Source: Liolophura sinensis
Taxonomy: Eukaryota > Mollusca > Polyplacophora > Chitonida > Chitonidae
Assembly: GCF_032854445.1 (NCBI RefSeq)
Contig: NC_088300.1
Coordinates: 37,540,458 to 37,604,457, forward strand
Length of the DNA: 64,000 bases
Direction: 5' to 3'
Under the pieces are notes generated by a model. That model had not been told where the DNA came from, did no database searches, and saw only the letters and a list, made by a program, of their open reading frames with translations. This document shows positions 33,876 through 46,605 of this stretch, in pieces (position 1 is the stretch's first letter; the number at the start of each line of letters is the position of its first letter). Made by a program: the position numbers and the translations under genes.

Positions 33876-34817
33876 ATGACTGTCATAGAATTAAAATTTT
33901 CAATGCTAACCACCAGTCATACAATCAATTGATTAAATCTGCCATCATATATGTTGGTACATGTAGGTAGGGCTGAATGGTCTCACGGCAAAATCCAATC
34001 AGCATAAGGACTTAATGAGGTGGGAATTTGACCATATTTGATAACCGTTCGTGGAATGTGAATTAAGTTGGCATCCACTTTCCTCATAAAGTTCATTCAG
34101 GTGAACATCTGTTATTTTCATCTGTTTTATTTTTATAACCATTGTGCGATACATACAGGATTTTCCATGTTTCTAATTTCTGTAAAGTATCATGACTCAG
34201 AATCTCCAATACAAGTATATAAACAACAATTTTCTGACTTTGAATGGATTGAAATTTGTTCGTGCTGTACAAGATCAACCCATGCTTTCATGGTAAACGA
34301 TCTGTGACTCCAGTTAAGATTTCTCTTTAATAAAGGGACCGGTTTGAATTCCGAGTCAAATTTACGTACAATTGTATCTGCATGAAAATCATTCATGTGC
34401 GTCATGGACTGTTTTTCTCACAGTGCATATCGTGAACAATTCATAATTGTCATAGAGCCGTTGAATATTGCCTGTCTGTGAGACAAATATATAGGCCTAT
34501 ATGCCAACCATGACAATTAAATCAGGGGAAAAAAGATTTTCTATTTTATGCTGACAAAAATTATTAAACAGAATATGTTTACAAACACCCAAAGGATTTG
34601 TACTAATGAAAAAGCCATACAAACTGGAAAATGAAGTTTTCTATTCAAGGAAATTGACTCTAATTATGAAGTTTCATATGTCATTCAAAAGATAGGAAAT
34701 TATAATTCTTTTTCCTTTCCTCAACATATGCTGATGAAAGGAAAGGTTAGGCCGAAAAAAAAAAAAAAATTCGTTATCCAGTAAAGAGCTGCTTCATTCT
34801 CAGTTTTCAGCAGTGAG
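33876..34817. other. Unassigned AT-rich sequence
   Basis: Short overlapping ORFs on both strands (34068-34405) without motifs. No shared repeats. Confidence 0.5.
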
Positions 34818-35160
34818 CTATTGTATAGCGATCAAAAGCGATCAAAAGGTACTGTTGATCAAAAGATCAATCACTGGGACACACAAGGTGCTGGTTCAAA
34901 ACAGGCCTTGGACAGACAATTTGTAGAATTTGTAGAATGTATTGACATTAAGCAGTGGACGACGCTTGGGTGGCCGTGTATGGGGCAAATTTATCTTACA
35001 CCAAAATATATATACATTGTACATACATTACATGTGGGAACTTCTTTCACCAACTTGCCAAAGATTAGAGGTTTACAAATGAAATTGACTGCCATGGTAT
35101 ATTAAGGGGAAAATTCTCAAATATGATGTTAAGCGAGAATCAAAAAATAAATAAATAAAA
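34818..35160 (+). mobile_element. SINE family B
   Basis: The head carries acacacaaggtgctggttcaa (B-box-like). Later blocks are acatgtgggaacttctttca, ccaacttgccaaag, aaatgaaattgactgccatg and caaatatgatgttaagcgag, with an (aaat)n tail. Same architecture as 20155-20560. Confidence 0.6.
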
Positions 35161-35442
35161 ATGCTCTCCATATGTTTTCCTAGTCTTTTGAAAGAGCAAT
35201 ATATATAATACTGGTACTAGCTTTGATGAGGTGTCAATGTTATCAGATTCCTGATCAAATTCTCGACCAATGAATCTACTTTTCAATGTGATTCCAAGAT
35301 CAGACAGTGGTACTAAGTTAACGCAGATGTGTAGGGGTGAACCAAAAATCTGAACCCTGGAAGAAATTGGGGATGACCTCAGAGGATTCAATGCCAGTGA
35401 AAGATACACCTGGGTATGAAAGTAATAAGAGCAACAGTGAAA
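35161..35442. other. Unassigned spacer
   Basis: Unique DNA before an array. The 142-codon minus-strand ORF spanning here draws much of its length from the array. Confidence 0.5.
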
Positions 35443-36130
35443 CAAAATGTACACATTTTTACCTGCTGAATCAAACTGAAGAAAACAAAATAAACACATT
35501 TTTACCTGTTGAATCAAACCACAATTTATTGAAGAAAACAAAATGAACACATTTATCTGCTGAAACAAATTGAAGAAAACATAATGAACACATTTTTACC
35601 TGCTGAATCAAACCACAATTTATTGAAGAAAACAAAATGAACACATGTTCACTTGCTGAGTCAAACCACAATTTATTGAAGAAAACGAAATGAACATGTT
35701 TACCTGATGAATCAAACCACAATTTATTGAAGAAAACAAAATAAACACATTTTTACCTGCTGAATCAAATTGAAGAAAACAAAATGAACACATTTTTACC
35801 TGCTGAATCAAACCACAATTTATTGAAGAAAACAAAATGAAAACACATTTACCTACTGAATCAAATTGAAGAAAACAAAATGAACACATTTTTACCTGCT
35901 GAATCAAACCACAATTTATTGATGAAAACACAATGAACACATTTTTACCTGCTGATTCAAACTGAAGAACACAAAATGAACACATTTTTACCTGCTGAAT
36001 CAAACCACAATTTATTGAAGAAAACAAAATGAAAACATGTTTACCTACTGAATCAAATTGAAGAAAACAAAATCAACACGTTTACCTGCTGAATCAAACC
36101 ACAATTTATTGAAGAAAACAAAAATGCACA
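35443..36130. repeat. Minisatellite with 53-bp and about 43-bp unit versions
   Basis: The unit contains acatttttacctgctgaatc and attgaagaaaacaaaatgaa. The short version lacks about 10 bp (ccacaattta) between them. Long and short units alternate irregularly, about 14 copies in all. Minus-strand ORFs (for example 35620-36027) are array artefacts. Confidence 0.95.
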
Positions 36131-37499
36131 TTTTCTTCATGGTGAGGCAATTGTTGATGCTGACTATATATTGCTGTATATATACACAGTCATATACGAT
36201 TTTCATTGCACTTTGTGCGATCTCTTGTGAACGCTGGAATGTTATAATATACAGACACACATATAAAAGGAATGGTAATCATACGGGAAACTCATACTAT
36301 GATTAGTACCGGTATGTTATGAGTGTGACTACAAAATACAGATTCAATAAAAACTCTTATTTGGTCTCTATCATCTTCAAATTCTAGAAATCCTGAAGTT
36401 GAGATTTACTCAAAATCCAAATGCAAAAGATTTCCTTTGAGGCACTGATGTTTGTTACAAGGGTAATGGTGAGCATGTATGTGTGAAGGAGAGCGATGAG
36501 ACAGAGTTATCAGGTACTGTCTGCAGTGCTGATGTTTGTCTACTCTCCATCGACAGAAGGACTGTGTTAACCTGGGTCAGAGTGACCAGAGTGAGTCATT
36601 GTTAGAGAGATCAAACATATTAATAGGCTAATTGACATCAAATAATCGTTGCCAAAGGGCACCTGCTGAATGTAAAAAAAAAAAAAAAAGAGAAGGAAAT
36701 CAGAAATTTGATTGGCTGAAACAGTGACATCTGGTGTAGTATTGTCATAGTGATGGAAAAGTGCATTTACATTATTTCCTACTTGTTTTTCCGGGTTGAA
36801 ATTATCCTGTATTAATAAAGCCTGTAATTCATATAATCAAACAGACAGACTGAGGGAAAGTCTGTAATATCCCATTGCACATGAATGCCATCTTTGATTG
36901 TTGAAAAATGCATTTGTCCATCTACCGTCACGACAAAAATTAGCTAGAAAATTTGCTTTAAATTTTTTTTTTCTGTTTTAATTATCCTTCAATATGTTAA
37001 GCAAATGCCAGTGTGTCATTGTACATTCAAGACTGTCACCATCACAAATTTAGCAAATGTAACAGTTTTAGACAAATGGTCTTTGTCGAATTTCATTATG
37101 TGCGTGAAAAATATATACATATTTGGTAACTGTTCCTGGTGAGTCTTCACCCTCTTTGTTACTCAACCTAGAGAAATATACATGCAATTTTGAATAATAC
37201 TACAAGGACTAACTTGGCAGGATTTGGCAAAATATATAATTTTTTATGGTTAATATGCTGTAAAAGTGCTCAAAAAAATTTGCTGAAATTAACACCTTGT
37301 AAACATGCAACAACAACAACAACAAAAAAAAGACTGAGAAAGAATAGCATGTCACTTTATATGACTACCTTTACATGTCTCTTCATAAAACCTTATCCGT
37401 TGAATAAAAATCTGAATGACATTTGTCTTCAGTACACTGTTTTTTGCCTGAGTTAGTCACTGTTTACCTTGGTTTTACAATCACCGGGTCACTTGACTG
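36131..37499. other. Unassigned AT-rich sequence
   Basis: No repeat shared with the rest of the window and no supported gene. Confidence 0.5.
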
Positions 37500-37990
37500 A
37501 ATCTGTCAAACCTTATGGCAGAGGTTTTGGGGAAACTTTTCACCTTCACTTTTTTGAGGGTAAGGATTGTGGGGTGAGGAGAGGCATGGGGAAGGTTATT
37601 TTGAAAGTGGAGCGTTTCTGTGAGTGTTTACTTGGTATTAATTAGGGCAAGAGGCAACTAACCCCATAAAGCAGAGAGAGATAAGGGTGAAGGCAGATGT
37701 TCCAGCCACTGTCATACCCAACAATCAGAGCCAAAAAAAAGAGGATAAAAATAAACCTGAATCAGATGGCTTTCAGCCTCTTTGTTTGTTGAAAGAACCA
37801 ATCTTATTGTTCCAAAAAAGGTGACGAGACTGTGGGTACCTTTATCAAACAAATGAGCAGTGAGGGTGCATCAGCTTGACAATAGTCAGGTATTATGAGG
37901 GCTATGACAGATGTGTGTGTGTGTGTGCGCCCTCTCCCCCCACCATGTCACCCTACCCACAGGTAACCACAGACACCTCTTCAATTCTAA
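37500..37990. other. Non-repetitive block with dense transcription-factor-like motifs
   Basis: Balanced composition, no ORF, and motif-like words such as ggtattaattagg (homeodomain type), tttatcaaac, cctctttgtttgttga (forkhead type) and cttattgttcc (SOX type). A regulatory role is inference only. Such short words are frequent by chance. Confidence 0.22.
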
Positions 37991-38894
37991 AAAAATCACT
38001 GCTGGCTAACAAAGGTAGAAAAAGACAAATTTCATGAGAATATTCTCTGAAATATATTCCGCATTTAGTTTCTACTTCATGTATCATCGCACGGATCTGA
38101 ACTAAACTAAATATGCTGTGATGTCAGTGGGAAGGGGGACAACACATGTGAATCAGTATGCAAACTTACCATATTTACAGTGAAACTAAAACTCATAAGC
38201 TGATTTTCAATATATGTTGTTGACCTACCCCCCCACCCCCTTTAATCTTTAAACTTGGTATGTTCCTTTCCGTTATTTTACCTGGAATTTGATTTACAAT
38301 AACTTACCAAGAATTTACTTGTTACGTACGAAATAACAATTTTAAAGTGATTTGAAATTTTGACTTAATTTAAGATTGCTTTGTGATCCTGTGGCATGAT
38401 GTAGAATATCAGGGCACCAGTAGGTTGTCCACCATCATAAACATAAATAACCACACAAGTCTGCTAAGGAGCAAATCAGCTGTTGTATAAATGATTTAAC
38501 ATTTACAGTTATAGCATTACTGTTGCATGCACTCCTTTCTGGGCAAATTGTTTATGTGGGTTTGCCAAAACTCTTGCCTCACTTAGCACTTAACTGACCC
38601 CTTATCATCAGCACTGTATTGCTCCAAATGCATTGATTGTTTTCACTGCCTAAAACTGATTCTACTGCTTGTCAAATGATTCAAAGAGACCTGCTTTCTG
38701 TTAGTCTGAGGGAAATGATGCACTACTGCAGACAAAGACGGAAAAACTGCCGTCTACACACAATAATACCTTTAGAACAAGCTTGAATAAACACCTAGCA
38801 AATGTGCGAAAAGGTTGAAGAATTACAGTTACCTGTTTTACCACAGGATTATCAGTTTAATGGATGGAGGAAACCTGAGTCACACAGAGTAAAC
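37991..38894. other. Unassigned sequence
   Basis: Unique DNA. No supported gene. Confidence 0.5.
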
Positions 38895-39257
38895 CATAAT
38901 CAGTCTGTGGCACAAGGTCCCTTTTATAATCAGTCTGTGGCACAAGGTCCCTCTTATGATCAGCCTGTGGCACAAGGTCCCTTTTATGATTAGTCTGTGG
39001 CACAAGGTCCCTTTTATGATGTCTGTGGCACAAGGTCCCTTTTATGATCAGCCTGTGGCACAAGGTCGCTTTTATGATTAGCCTGTGGCACAAGGTCCCT
39101 TTTATGATCAGCCTGTGGCACAAGGTCGCTTTTATGATTAGCCTGTGGCACAAGGTCCCTTTTATGATGTCTGTGGCACAAGGTCCCTTTTATGATCAGC
39201 CTGTGGCACAAGGTCGCTTTTATGATCAGCCTGTGGCAACAAAGTCCCTTTTATAAC
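38895..39257. repeat. 30-bp minisatellite, about 12 copies
   Basis: The unit is built from ctgtggcacaaggtcccttt and tatgatcagc, with gtccct/gtcgct and cag/tag variants. Some units are 24 bp (tgatgtctgtggc). ORFs on both strands read as 10-residue repeats and are not genes. Confidence 0.95.
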
Positions 39258-39499
39258 AAACTTCATGTAAGACTACGTGGCGCACTGTTGATCACTTGAA
39301 GGTCATCAAGGCCACTCCAAGAGCAGACTAGGCTTTGTATGGGGGGCTTAATTTGTTTTTATTACGATGGAATCTCTTTCTATAGTGCCCAAAATATCTG
39401 AATTTGTGTCATCATCCTTAATAGGAAAGAATGTCAAGGTAAACATTTTTTTTTTGGTTCTGTCGTACCCTGAGCATCAGCCTCAGCATCCAGTAACAG
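39258..39499. other. Unassigned spacer
   Basis: Unique sequence including a T run. Confidence 0.5.
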
Positions 39500-39960
39500 G
39501 GAAAGCAATGTTAAACAAAATGTTAAGGGTTGATGTCTTAAAAAGTACTGCCAGTCTCAGAGTTTACGCTCATGTAGAGTGTAATAACATGATTGGATAT
39601 TCCATTGTTGATTCGGTGTGTGCATATTAGTACTGCATTTATTGAACTCAGGGTTTGCATATATGTAGAGCACAATAACAAGAGGGGGATATTCCATCGT
39701 TGATAACGTGTGTGCATATTAAATACCGTAAATTACCAAATTCCTGACATACTGTATTATGTTTTAGAAAGTTAAACAAAATGTTAGGGGTGGTGTCTCA
39801 AAGAGTAAAACATGTATGACCTATGTTTTACATGCATATGAAGTCCAATAACAAAAGGGGGATGTTACATTGCTGATGCTCTGTGTGCATATTAATTACT
39901 GTAAATTACCAAATTCACGATTTCAGTACTTTATGTATTGTTCTGAAGAATGCTATTCAC
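39500..39960 (+). repeat. Dispersed repeat family E, copy 4 (three modules)
   Basis: Best preserved copy. Three tandem modules of about 125-150 bp contain acaaaatgttaggggtggtg, gggtttgcatatatgtagag, aataacaagagggggatatt, gtgtgtgcatattaa and gtaaattaccaaattc. The first two modules are shortened relative to the third. Confidence 0.65.
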
Positions 39961-40112
39961 GTGTCGATCTCCCACAGGCCAGTTTTTTTGTAGCCTAATG
40001 CTACCAAATCCAAATGTTTCCACATCGTCCATCTTTTTCTTCTCTGATCTGACGATATAATCTGCAATATAAAACAAAGTAAACAATGTTATTTTAATTG
40101 TTCACGAAAAAG

Positions 40113-40388
40113 TTTGATTTATTTATTTGTTTATTTGATTGGTGTTTTACGCCGTACTCAAGAATATTTCACTTATACGACGGCGGCCAGCATTATGGTG
40201 GGTGGAAACCGGGCAGAGCCTGGGGGAAACCCACAACCATCCACAGGTTGCTATGAGACCTTCCCACTTACGGCCGGAGAGGAAGCCAGCATGAGCTGGA
40301 CTTGAACTCACAGCGACCGCATTGGTGAGAGACTCCTGGGTCATTACGCTGTGCTAGCGCGCTAACCAACTGAGCCACGGAGGCCCTG
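40113..40388 (-). mobile_element. Near full-length SINE family A, minus strand
   Basis: Complete in reverse: tail (tttatttgattggtgtttta), body, B box complement ggacttgaactc (40298-40309), A box complement ccaactgagcca (40367-40378) and head end gccacggaggccc. Imperfect flanking repeats (aaaagtttga before, aaaatttga after) are a probable target duplication. Together with 14928-15194 it defines the family. Confidence 0.95.
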
Positions 40389-40489
40389 ACAAAATTTGAG
40401 GTTTATCATATAATGCTAACTGAAGTAAAATTTCGCCCATAACTAAGTTGCACATTTCACCTCATGTGAGACTTCTTTTCATCTCAGAA

Positions 40490-40650
40490 AGGTGATGTGA
40501 GCTTTGTAAGAAAGGTAGGATTATATCCTGATGGAAAAATGTAGATTTCAGCACAAAACGTAACATTTTATAACATTTATTCACCTCTACAAATGCAATT
40601 TTTGGAGTGAAATTTTAGGTCATATACCTGTATTTTTTTCTAGAGCTTTA
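40490..40650 (+). repeat. Dispersed repeat family F, copy 1
   Basis: Aligns by eye with 56775-56935: gctttgtaagaaaggtagga, atatcc..atggaaaaatgta, cattttataacatttatt, a ctacaaatgcaatttttgga block and attttaggt..atacctgtat. Type of element unknown. Confidence 0.6.
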
Positions 40651-43600
40651 AACATATACGAACACTGCAATTTTCTCACAAATCTTAGATTTCTTTCATT
40701 TCTTACTTTAAATTTCTTGTAACAACTCCACCCACCCACACATCGTGCAGTCCAAAGCAAGGATAGCAACATATCTATTCTGAGTGACAGCCTTACTGAT
40801 TGTTATCAAAAAATCAACACAGAATTTCTGAACAGCTAAAAACTGCTTGCAAAATATGTTGGATATAACATACAAAGCATACAGCATACATGCAAGGGTT
40901 CTGAGTAGAAGGCATAGAGTTTGGTCAGCCATAGACTCTGCCAGTATTCACCAGCTTTGCGTGAGAACTGATGTGGTTGACAATGTAAGATAGTAGACTA
41001 ATATCTGCTCTATTTTCTGATATATGATGTACCTCAGAAGTTGTCAATACAACAAGATAAATATAGTAGGCCTTGGACAAGGACGGGCTAAAAAGGCACT
41101 TTTTTTCTAACTGCTTCTATTCAGATCACCAAAAATATAGAAAACCTGTTAAAAAAGGGAGAGAATGCAGCAACAAGATTACTTTTCTGATTGAGCATAT
41201 TTTACTGATACAATCAACATCAACCAGAGGGCAAAAAGCGTAACACCTTTTGTTAACAAATAAGACTTTTTTGTGGAGCTGTTAAGAAAACAAGCATAAA
41301 CCTATGTGAAATCATAAACCTATGTGAAATCTGATATATGCCAAAAAATAAATCAAAAGAAAAGTCCAACAATAAAAGTACAGGAAATCCAGTTCTCATA
41401 TTTTAACATATTAATACAACTGCTCCCAATTGCAAGAGTTGTTTCCCTTCTTATGCCTTCACACGTGTTACTTCCCCTAATCCACAATGAAACAGCCTTC
41501 TTGGGATGACTACGATGTACTGAGCCATCTAACCACATCTATAATACTATTGTCAAACAGAACTAAGCATAACGCTTAAAGCCGAGGCTGATTTATGCAA
41601 AGTAGTGGAAATATATACACATGGTGACACGGGATAAGTGTAGATGGAGCTTGTTAAGGATGACTGCTTGTCTCAGCGTTGGTGTGCAGTGAGCCCTGCA
41701 GGCAGGGAAGGATTTAGCAGGTGTGCTTGCCACCAGCTCAGATATTCTCCTTCACTCACAGGTGTTACAGGTTCCCTCACACTCCACGCAGCTTGATCAC
41801 ATGTTTGTGGGCAGGGATAATCCAGCAGGGACAATTAATCCTGTTTTATAAACTACTCTTTTGAAAAGACATGTACTATTTCACGATCCAGATTTATTAG
41901 CTAGTTGGCCTTCCGGAGCATATGTACAGGTACTTGTACCTTAGCAAAACATTAAAATAACTTTGTAATATTTTGAGTAAATGTATAAGGGAAAAAAAAA
42001 ACAAAAAAAAACCCAACAAAAAACCCTCGAAAAAGAAAGAAAAAAGCTTGTACATTTAGTAGGAATTAGTGAGGTGTATCATTCACATTTCATATTGTTT
42101 GCTGTGAAAGTCATTCAGCATAGGACAATGAGACTGTCAGCTTGAGTCTGCTGGAAAGATACAACTGTAATTACTTTTGCACAATTTTACCATGGCAACG
42201 TGCAATGACAGTTATAAAGTTTGACATCTGTGCGAGCTGAACATTGTGGAGTGAACGGTGCAGTCAGCATTATCTTCCCAGCCTGCGTCTAGCTTTTATG
42301 ATGCACACCAGCTCTCTGCATGCTTGTCCACATTTTTTAGTAATTACATGTTTATTGGTTTCCCACACATGGAGAGTTGCTAATCAGTGCAGAGCCTTAG
42401 CTTTGTCCTTCACACATGTGCTGTCAATATCTGCCAGTCTGACATGCCACTATCAAATCCTACCCATCAACTTACAGTAGCTTCTCATTACCCTCATGTA
42501 TTAAAGAATGGCTCCTGTATTGTGAAACTATTTAAAAGAAGAAGACTTTGTTATTATTTGCCTGACATCCTCCTGTGTGTTTAATGCATTAAAAGTAATC
42601 AGTGGGGAAAAAAACAATAATCTTTTGGAAAAAAAAAAAAAAGGGACGGAGAGTATAAATGTGGTGTTGGTCACATAGTACCACAGCATGGCCATGCGCA
42701 CTTGGCTCAGTTTTTGTACGCGACGCTTATATGTGATGCTTCACAATTTGTCACCGCACGAGGTGCAGTGAAATCCCGCCGTTCCCACGCTGTACCTGAC
42801 TAGCTGTTCAACCTAACCAGCTTAATTACGTAATGAAGGCAGGTAGACACATGTGGCTATCAGAACTACTCACAGGCTCACTCAACCAGAAAATCTCCAC
42901 AATATTACTTCAAAACGCTAATTTCAAAATTTTGTATTCAAACTTCTGGATGCTTGCTTACAACAGATTACACCATAGCAGTAAAGTGTTGTTTTATTAT
43001 CAAAAAGCCGAGTAAATTTCCAGTGAAGCATTTGGCTGTAGATGGACACTACTAACTGCAGTGGATGGTCACATTTATGAGCAGATCCACTGCAGTAAAT
43101 TTACACAATCCTTTTTTTTTTTTTTTACTCAATACGGCAAGAGTATGCCATGTATTCAAATCAAAGGCATGAGATAGAATGATAAGTTCAGAGAGTCAGC
43201 CTGCGATGAAGGAGTCAAATTCTATTTATACAGGCAGAAGGCGAGCCCGTGGGAACTTTTACTTATGCTTCTGCATGTGATAGTTTGATTAAAGCAGGTT
43301 GAGCTGAGGATATCCACACCGATTACATCATTATTTGTGATCAATGATAACGCTGTTAAACTGATCTGCCCCTGTGGATGCTTCTTTTACATTAGAGCAC
43401 CAGACACCAAGGTAATTTCTTCTTGAAATACCATTACAAGTGCATATATTCACTGTTTTTTTTTTGTGTGTGTGTGTGTGTTTTTTTTGGTGGGGGGGGG
43501 GGAGGCATCTATTCCAAATTGAATCAGTGAAGCAGAAAAGTAGTTAAGGAGTACATATCACCTGTTGTCTTTAGCAAATGAAGCAATCAAAATGTGCATT

Positions 43601-43769
43601 TGTTTCGAGGTTAACTGTTAAAAACCTATTGATATCTCATATGGTTAAGAATGGTGTCCAGTGTGTGGGTTACAGAAGGGGCCAAACTGGCTCATGATGG
43701 TATAAGTGCTGGCTCTCTGTGAATGTCAGGCATTCACAGGCATGTCAGGCATTCACATGTTTTTGTGAA
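40651..43769. other. Long unassigned stretch
   Basis: No shared repeats except an A-rich run near 41991-42040, a 17-bp direct duplication (ataaacctatgtgaaat) near 41300 and G/T-rich low complexity near 43459-43503. A TATA-like gagagtataaatgtgg at about 42647 is followed by a modest CpG patch (42710-42790). ORFs here (for example 42244-42480) have no recognised motifs. The block 43190-43400 is non-repetitive and could be conserved non-coding DNA. Confidence 0.4.
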
Positions 43770-44905
43770 GGTCCTGGGCTTGAAACTGGCTTCTGCTGGT
43801 TTGGCTGTGGCTTTACCTGATAAAGTGTCTCAGGTGCCAGACAGCTTTATGTTTGGTGGTTCACTTCTGCTGGTTTGGCTGTGGCTTTACGTGATGAAGT
43901 GTCTCAGGTACCAGACAACTTTATGTTTGGTTGTTCACTTCTGCTGGTTTGGCTGTGGCCTTACGTGATGAAGTGTCTCAGGTGCCAGACAGCTTTATGT
44001 TTGGTGGTTCACTTCTGCTGGTTTGGCTGTGGCTTTACGTGATGAAGTGTCTCAGGTACCAGACAACTTTATGTTTGGTTGTTCACTTCTGCTGGTTTGG
44101 CTGTGGCCTTACGTGATGAAGTGTCTCAGGTACCAGACAGCTTTATGTTTGGTGGTTCACTTCTGCTGGTTTGGCTGTGGCCTTACGTGATGAAGTGTCT
44201 CAGGTGCCAGACAGCTTTATGTTTGGTGGTTCACTTCTGCTGGTTTGGCTGTGGCTTTACGTGATGAAGTGTCTCAGGTGCCAGACAGCTTTATGTTTGG
44301 TGGTTCACTTCTGCTGGTTTGGCTGTGGCTTTATGTGATGAAGTGTCTCAGGTACCAGACAGCTTTATGGTTTGGTGGTTCACTTCTGCTGGTTTGGCTG
44401 TGGCCTTACGTGATGAAGTGTCTCAGGTATCAGACAGCTTTATGTTTGGTGGTTCACTTCTGCTGGTTTGGCTGTGGCCTTACGTGATGAAGTGTCTCAG
44501 GTGCCAGACAGCTTTATGTTTGGTGGTTCACTTCTGCTGGTTTGGCTGTGGCTTTACGTGATGAAGTGTCTCAGGTGCCAGACAGCTTTATGTTTGGTGG
44601 TTCACTTCTGCTGGTTTGGCTGTGGCTTTATGTGATGAAGTGTCTCAGGTACCAGACAGCTTTATGTTTGGTGGTTCACTTTGTTGGTTTGGCTATGGCC
44701 TTACGTGATGAAGTGTCTCAGGGTACCAGACAGCTTTTTGTTTGGTGGTTCACTTTGTTGGTTTGGCTGTGGCCTTACGTGATGAAGTGTCTCAGGTACC
44801 AGACAGCTTTATGTTTGGTGGTTCACTTCTGCTGGTTTGGCTGTGGCCTTACGTGATGAAGTGTCTCAGGTACCAGACAGCTTTATGTTTGGTGGTTCAC
44901 TCTGA
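43770..44905. repeat. 74-bp minisatellite, about 15 copies
   Basis: The unit contains cttctgctggtttggctgtg, acgtgatgaagtgtctcagg and ccagacagctttatgtttgg. Because 74 is not a multiple of three, each unit shifts frame, yet all three frames lack stops over long runs, giving many overlapping artefact ORFs. Variants (gtacc/gtgcc, ggtggt/ggttgt) recur in blocks. Confidence 0.96.
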
Positions 44906-46109
44906 GCACTTTAGCTCCCTCCACTCACAACCTTCCTGGGTTCAGTGTGATACACCAAAATCAACAAATAAATAAGTCCAATAAATTCATAAGTCATTCA
45001 ATCCAAAATACAGCAAATGATATCGCAACATATACATGGACGCTGCAGGTTCTCAAATTTGCTCACAAGGCTTTATGCATTTTACAGCTTTTTTTTCCGA
45101 CCCAGAAAGCTCCAGCCAAATATATTTTCTTCATTTTCGCCAAAATAAACATATCAGCTGAAGATACTTGTTTACTGGGGAAAAAGACTTTTTTAACTCC
45201 AAAATTCCTGGATTTCCTAGTAACAAAGCCTAAGCGTGAATAACACATCTTTGTTTTGCATTTTCATGTTTTTTTCATAAACTCCTTTTTTTCTTTGACA
45301 TTTACATTTTAATCATCTCTTGCTGAATGCTTTACCGAGCTAGCCCTTTTAGATATGCCCAGTGGCTCAGCAATAGTCAGGCCATGTCTGCCTTTATTGA
45401 GAGCTACAGACAAGACAGGTGGCGCAGTCTGATCAGCTATGTCAGATATACATAATGCATCCTGCCTAACATAGCTTACAGCAAAACACACGTGGGAACA
45501 AGGAAGGCAGCTAGAGCAAGGCTCACAGTATAACTGAATTGAGGCCTGTCATTTGATGGCAACCTGAATCGTACTGCACAGCTGAAATATTGTTTTCAGG
45601 GTAAATTAGCCGAGGAGGATTATCAATGGATCTACCTGAGGGATTATTTGTCACACTGTTCTAGTTACTGTATGGAAAGCCACGGAGTTGCGCATTACCC
45701 GTGGTGGAGGCAGTAAGGCTTTAAGTGGGGCTGTGCTCACTCATTAGTGGAGACCACAGGCTTAGGGACTCTGATCTGTATATACCTGCTCATCAACAAT
45801 TTGATAATATATTGTACTGGAGGTGACCTGTACAAACCTTATCTTATATGGCCACATGGATTATTCTCAGGCTGTCTACCGAGCTCCAAGCTTCCAAAAA
45901 ACATGAAAGAAACATACGGGTAAGCTACCTACTAGTGCTATTCTCTTTTGTTTGTTTATAAGTGGCTACATTTGACTGACCATCACTTTTGACTTCTATG
46001 TGCTCGCCTCGGTGAACTGGTTGTGTTTTTACAACCCTGCAGTTGAAATTTGATATTTGTCATTACAACTAGATTAACAGACAAGTGAATAGATTCCAAA
46101 CACACTGAC
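44906..46109. other. Unassigned sequence with a non-repetitive block at about 45310-45800
   Basis: The central block has balanced composition and no runs or repeats. Two 98- and 61-codon ORFs near 44947-45248 oppose each other and lack motifs. A 27-bp segment at 45991-46017 is nearly repeated at 47813-47839 (see findings). Confidence 0.35.
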
Positions 46110-46117
46110 TATATATA

Positions 46118-46152
<35 letters not shown>
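46110..46152. repeat. (TA)n microsatellite
   Basis: About 40 bp of alternating TA with one TC interruption. Confidence 0.95.
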
Positions 46153-46155
<3 letters not shown>

Positions 46156-46516
46156 TTTGCCAGTTCAGGAGAATAGATTTCAGCTTCCTTATTTCTTATC
46201 ACGGGTAAATACAGTTCTGTTCTATATTTGTGTGTACATTCTGTTGAATCATTCTTCCTCATCGTGTTCCTCAAGTTTTCATGGCTGTGTAAGTCTGCCT
46301 CCAATATTTTTCTCAATGCGTTTAATATTTCACCACTATCATGTTTGTGTAAGCCTACATCATCAATGACTGCAAGCTATACAGTTGACTTGTATGTACA
46401 TATAATGATGAAGCAGGTCTAAGTACATGTGTAGGCATGTTTAGTTGCTTTAATTACACGTTATTACTTTTGTATGCAATTGTATATGTAGTTTTAATTT
46501 TCATACATTGCACATA

Positions 46517-46605
46517 TGATGAAAGAATGAATGCTTAGGGCGTAACGTCATACTGGCAATATTGTAGCCACAACACAGTGAGAGCATGTCAAGACGCAGA
46601 CGCAA
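46517..46605 (-). mobile_element. Family C SINE-like 3' fragment, minus strand
   Basis: Begins gaaagaatgaatgcttaggg, then cgtaacgtcatactggcaat and attgtagcc. This is the reverse of a family C end (see 50624-50955). Confidence 0.6.

Noticed and set aside
35140-36260. Minus-strand ORFs up to 142 codons
   Set aside because: Produced by the 53/43-bp array, whose reverse strand lacks stops in one frame.
38895-39257. CRISPR array (regular 30-bp repeats)
   Set aside because: Units are contiguous with no unique spacers, and the context is eukaryotic; it is a minisatellite.
43723-44975. Chain of overlapping plus-strand ORFs of 60-104 codons
   Set aside because: All are frames through the 74-bp minisatellite; the same unit is read in all three frames.
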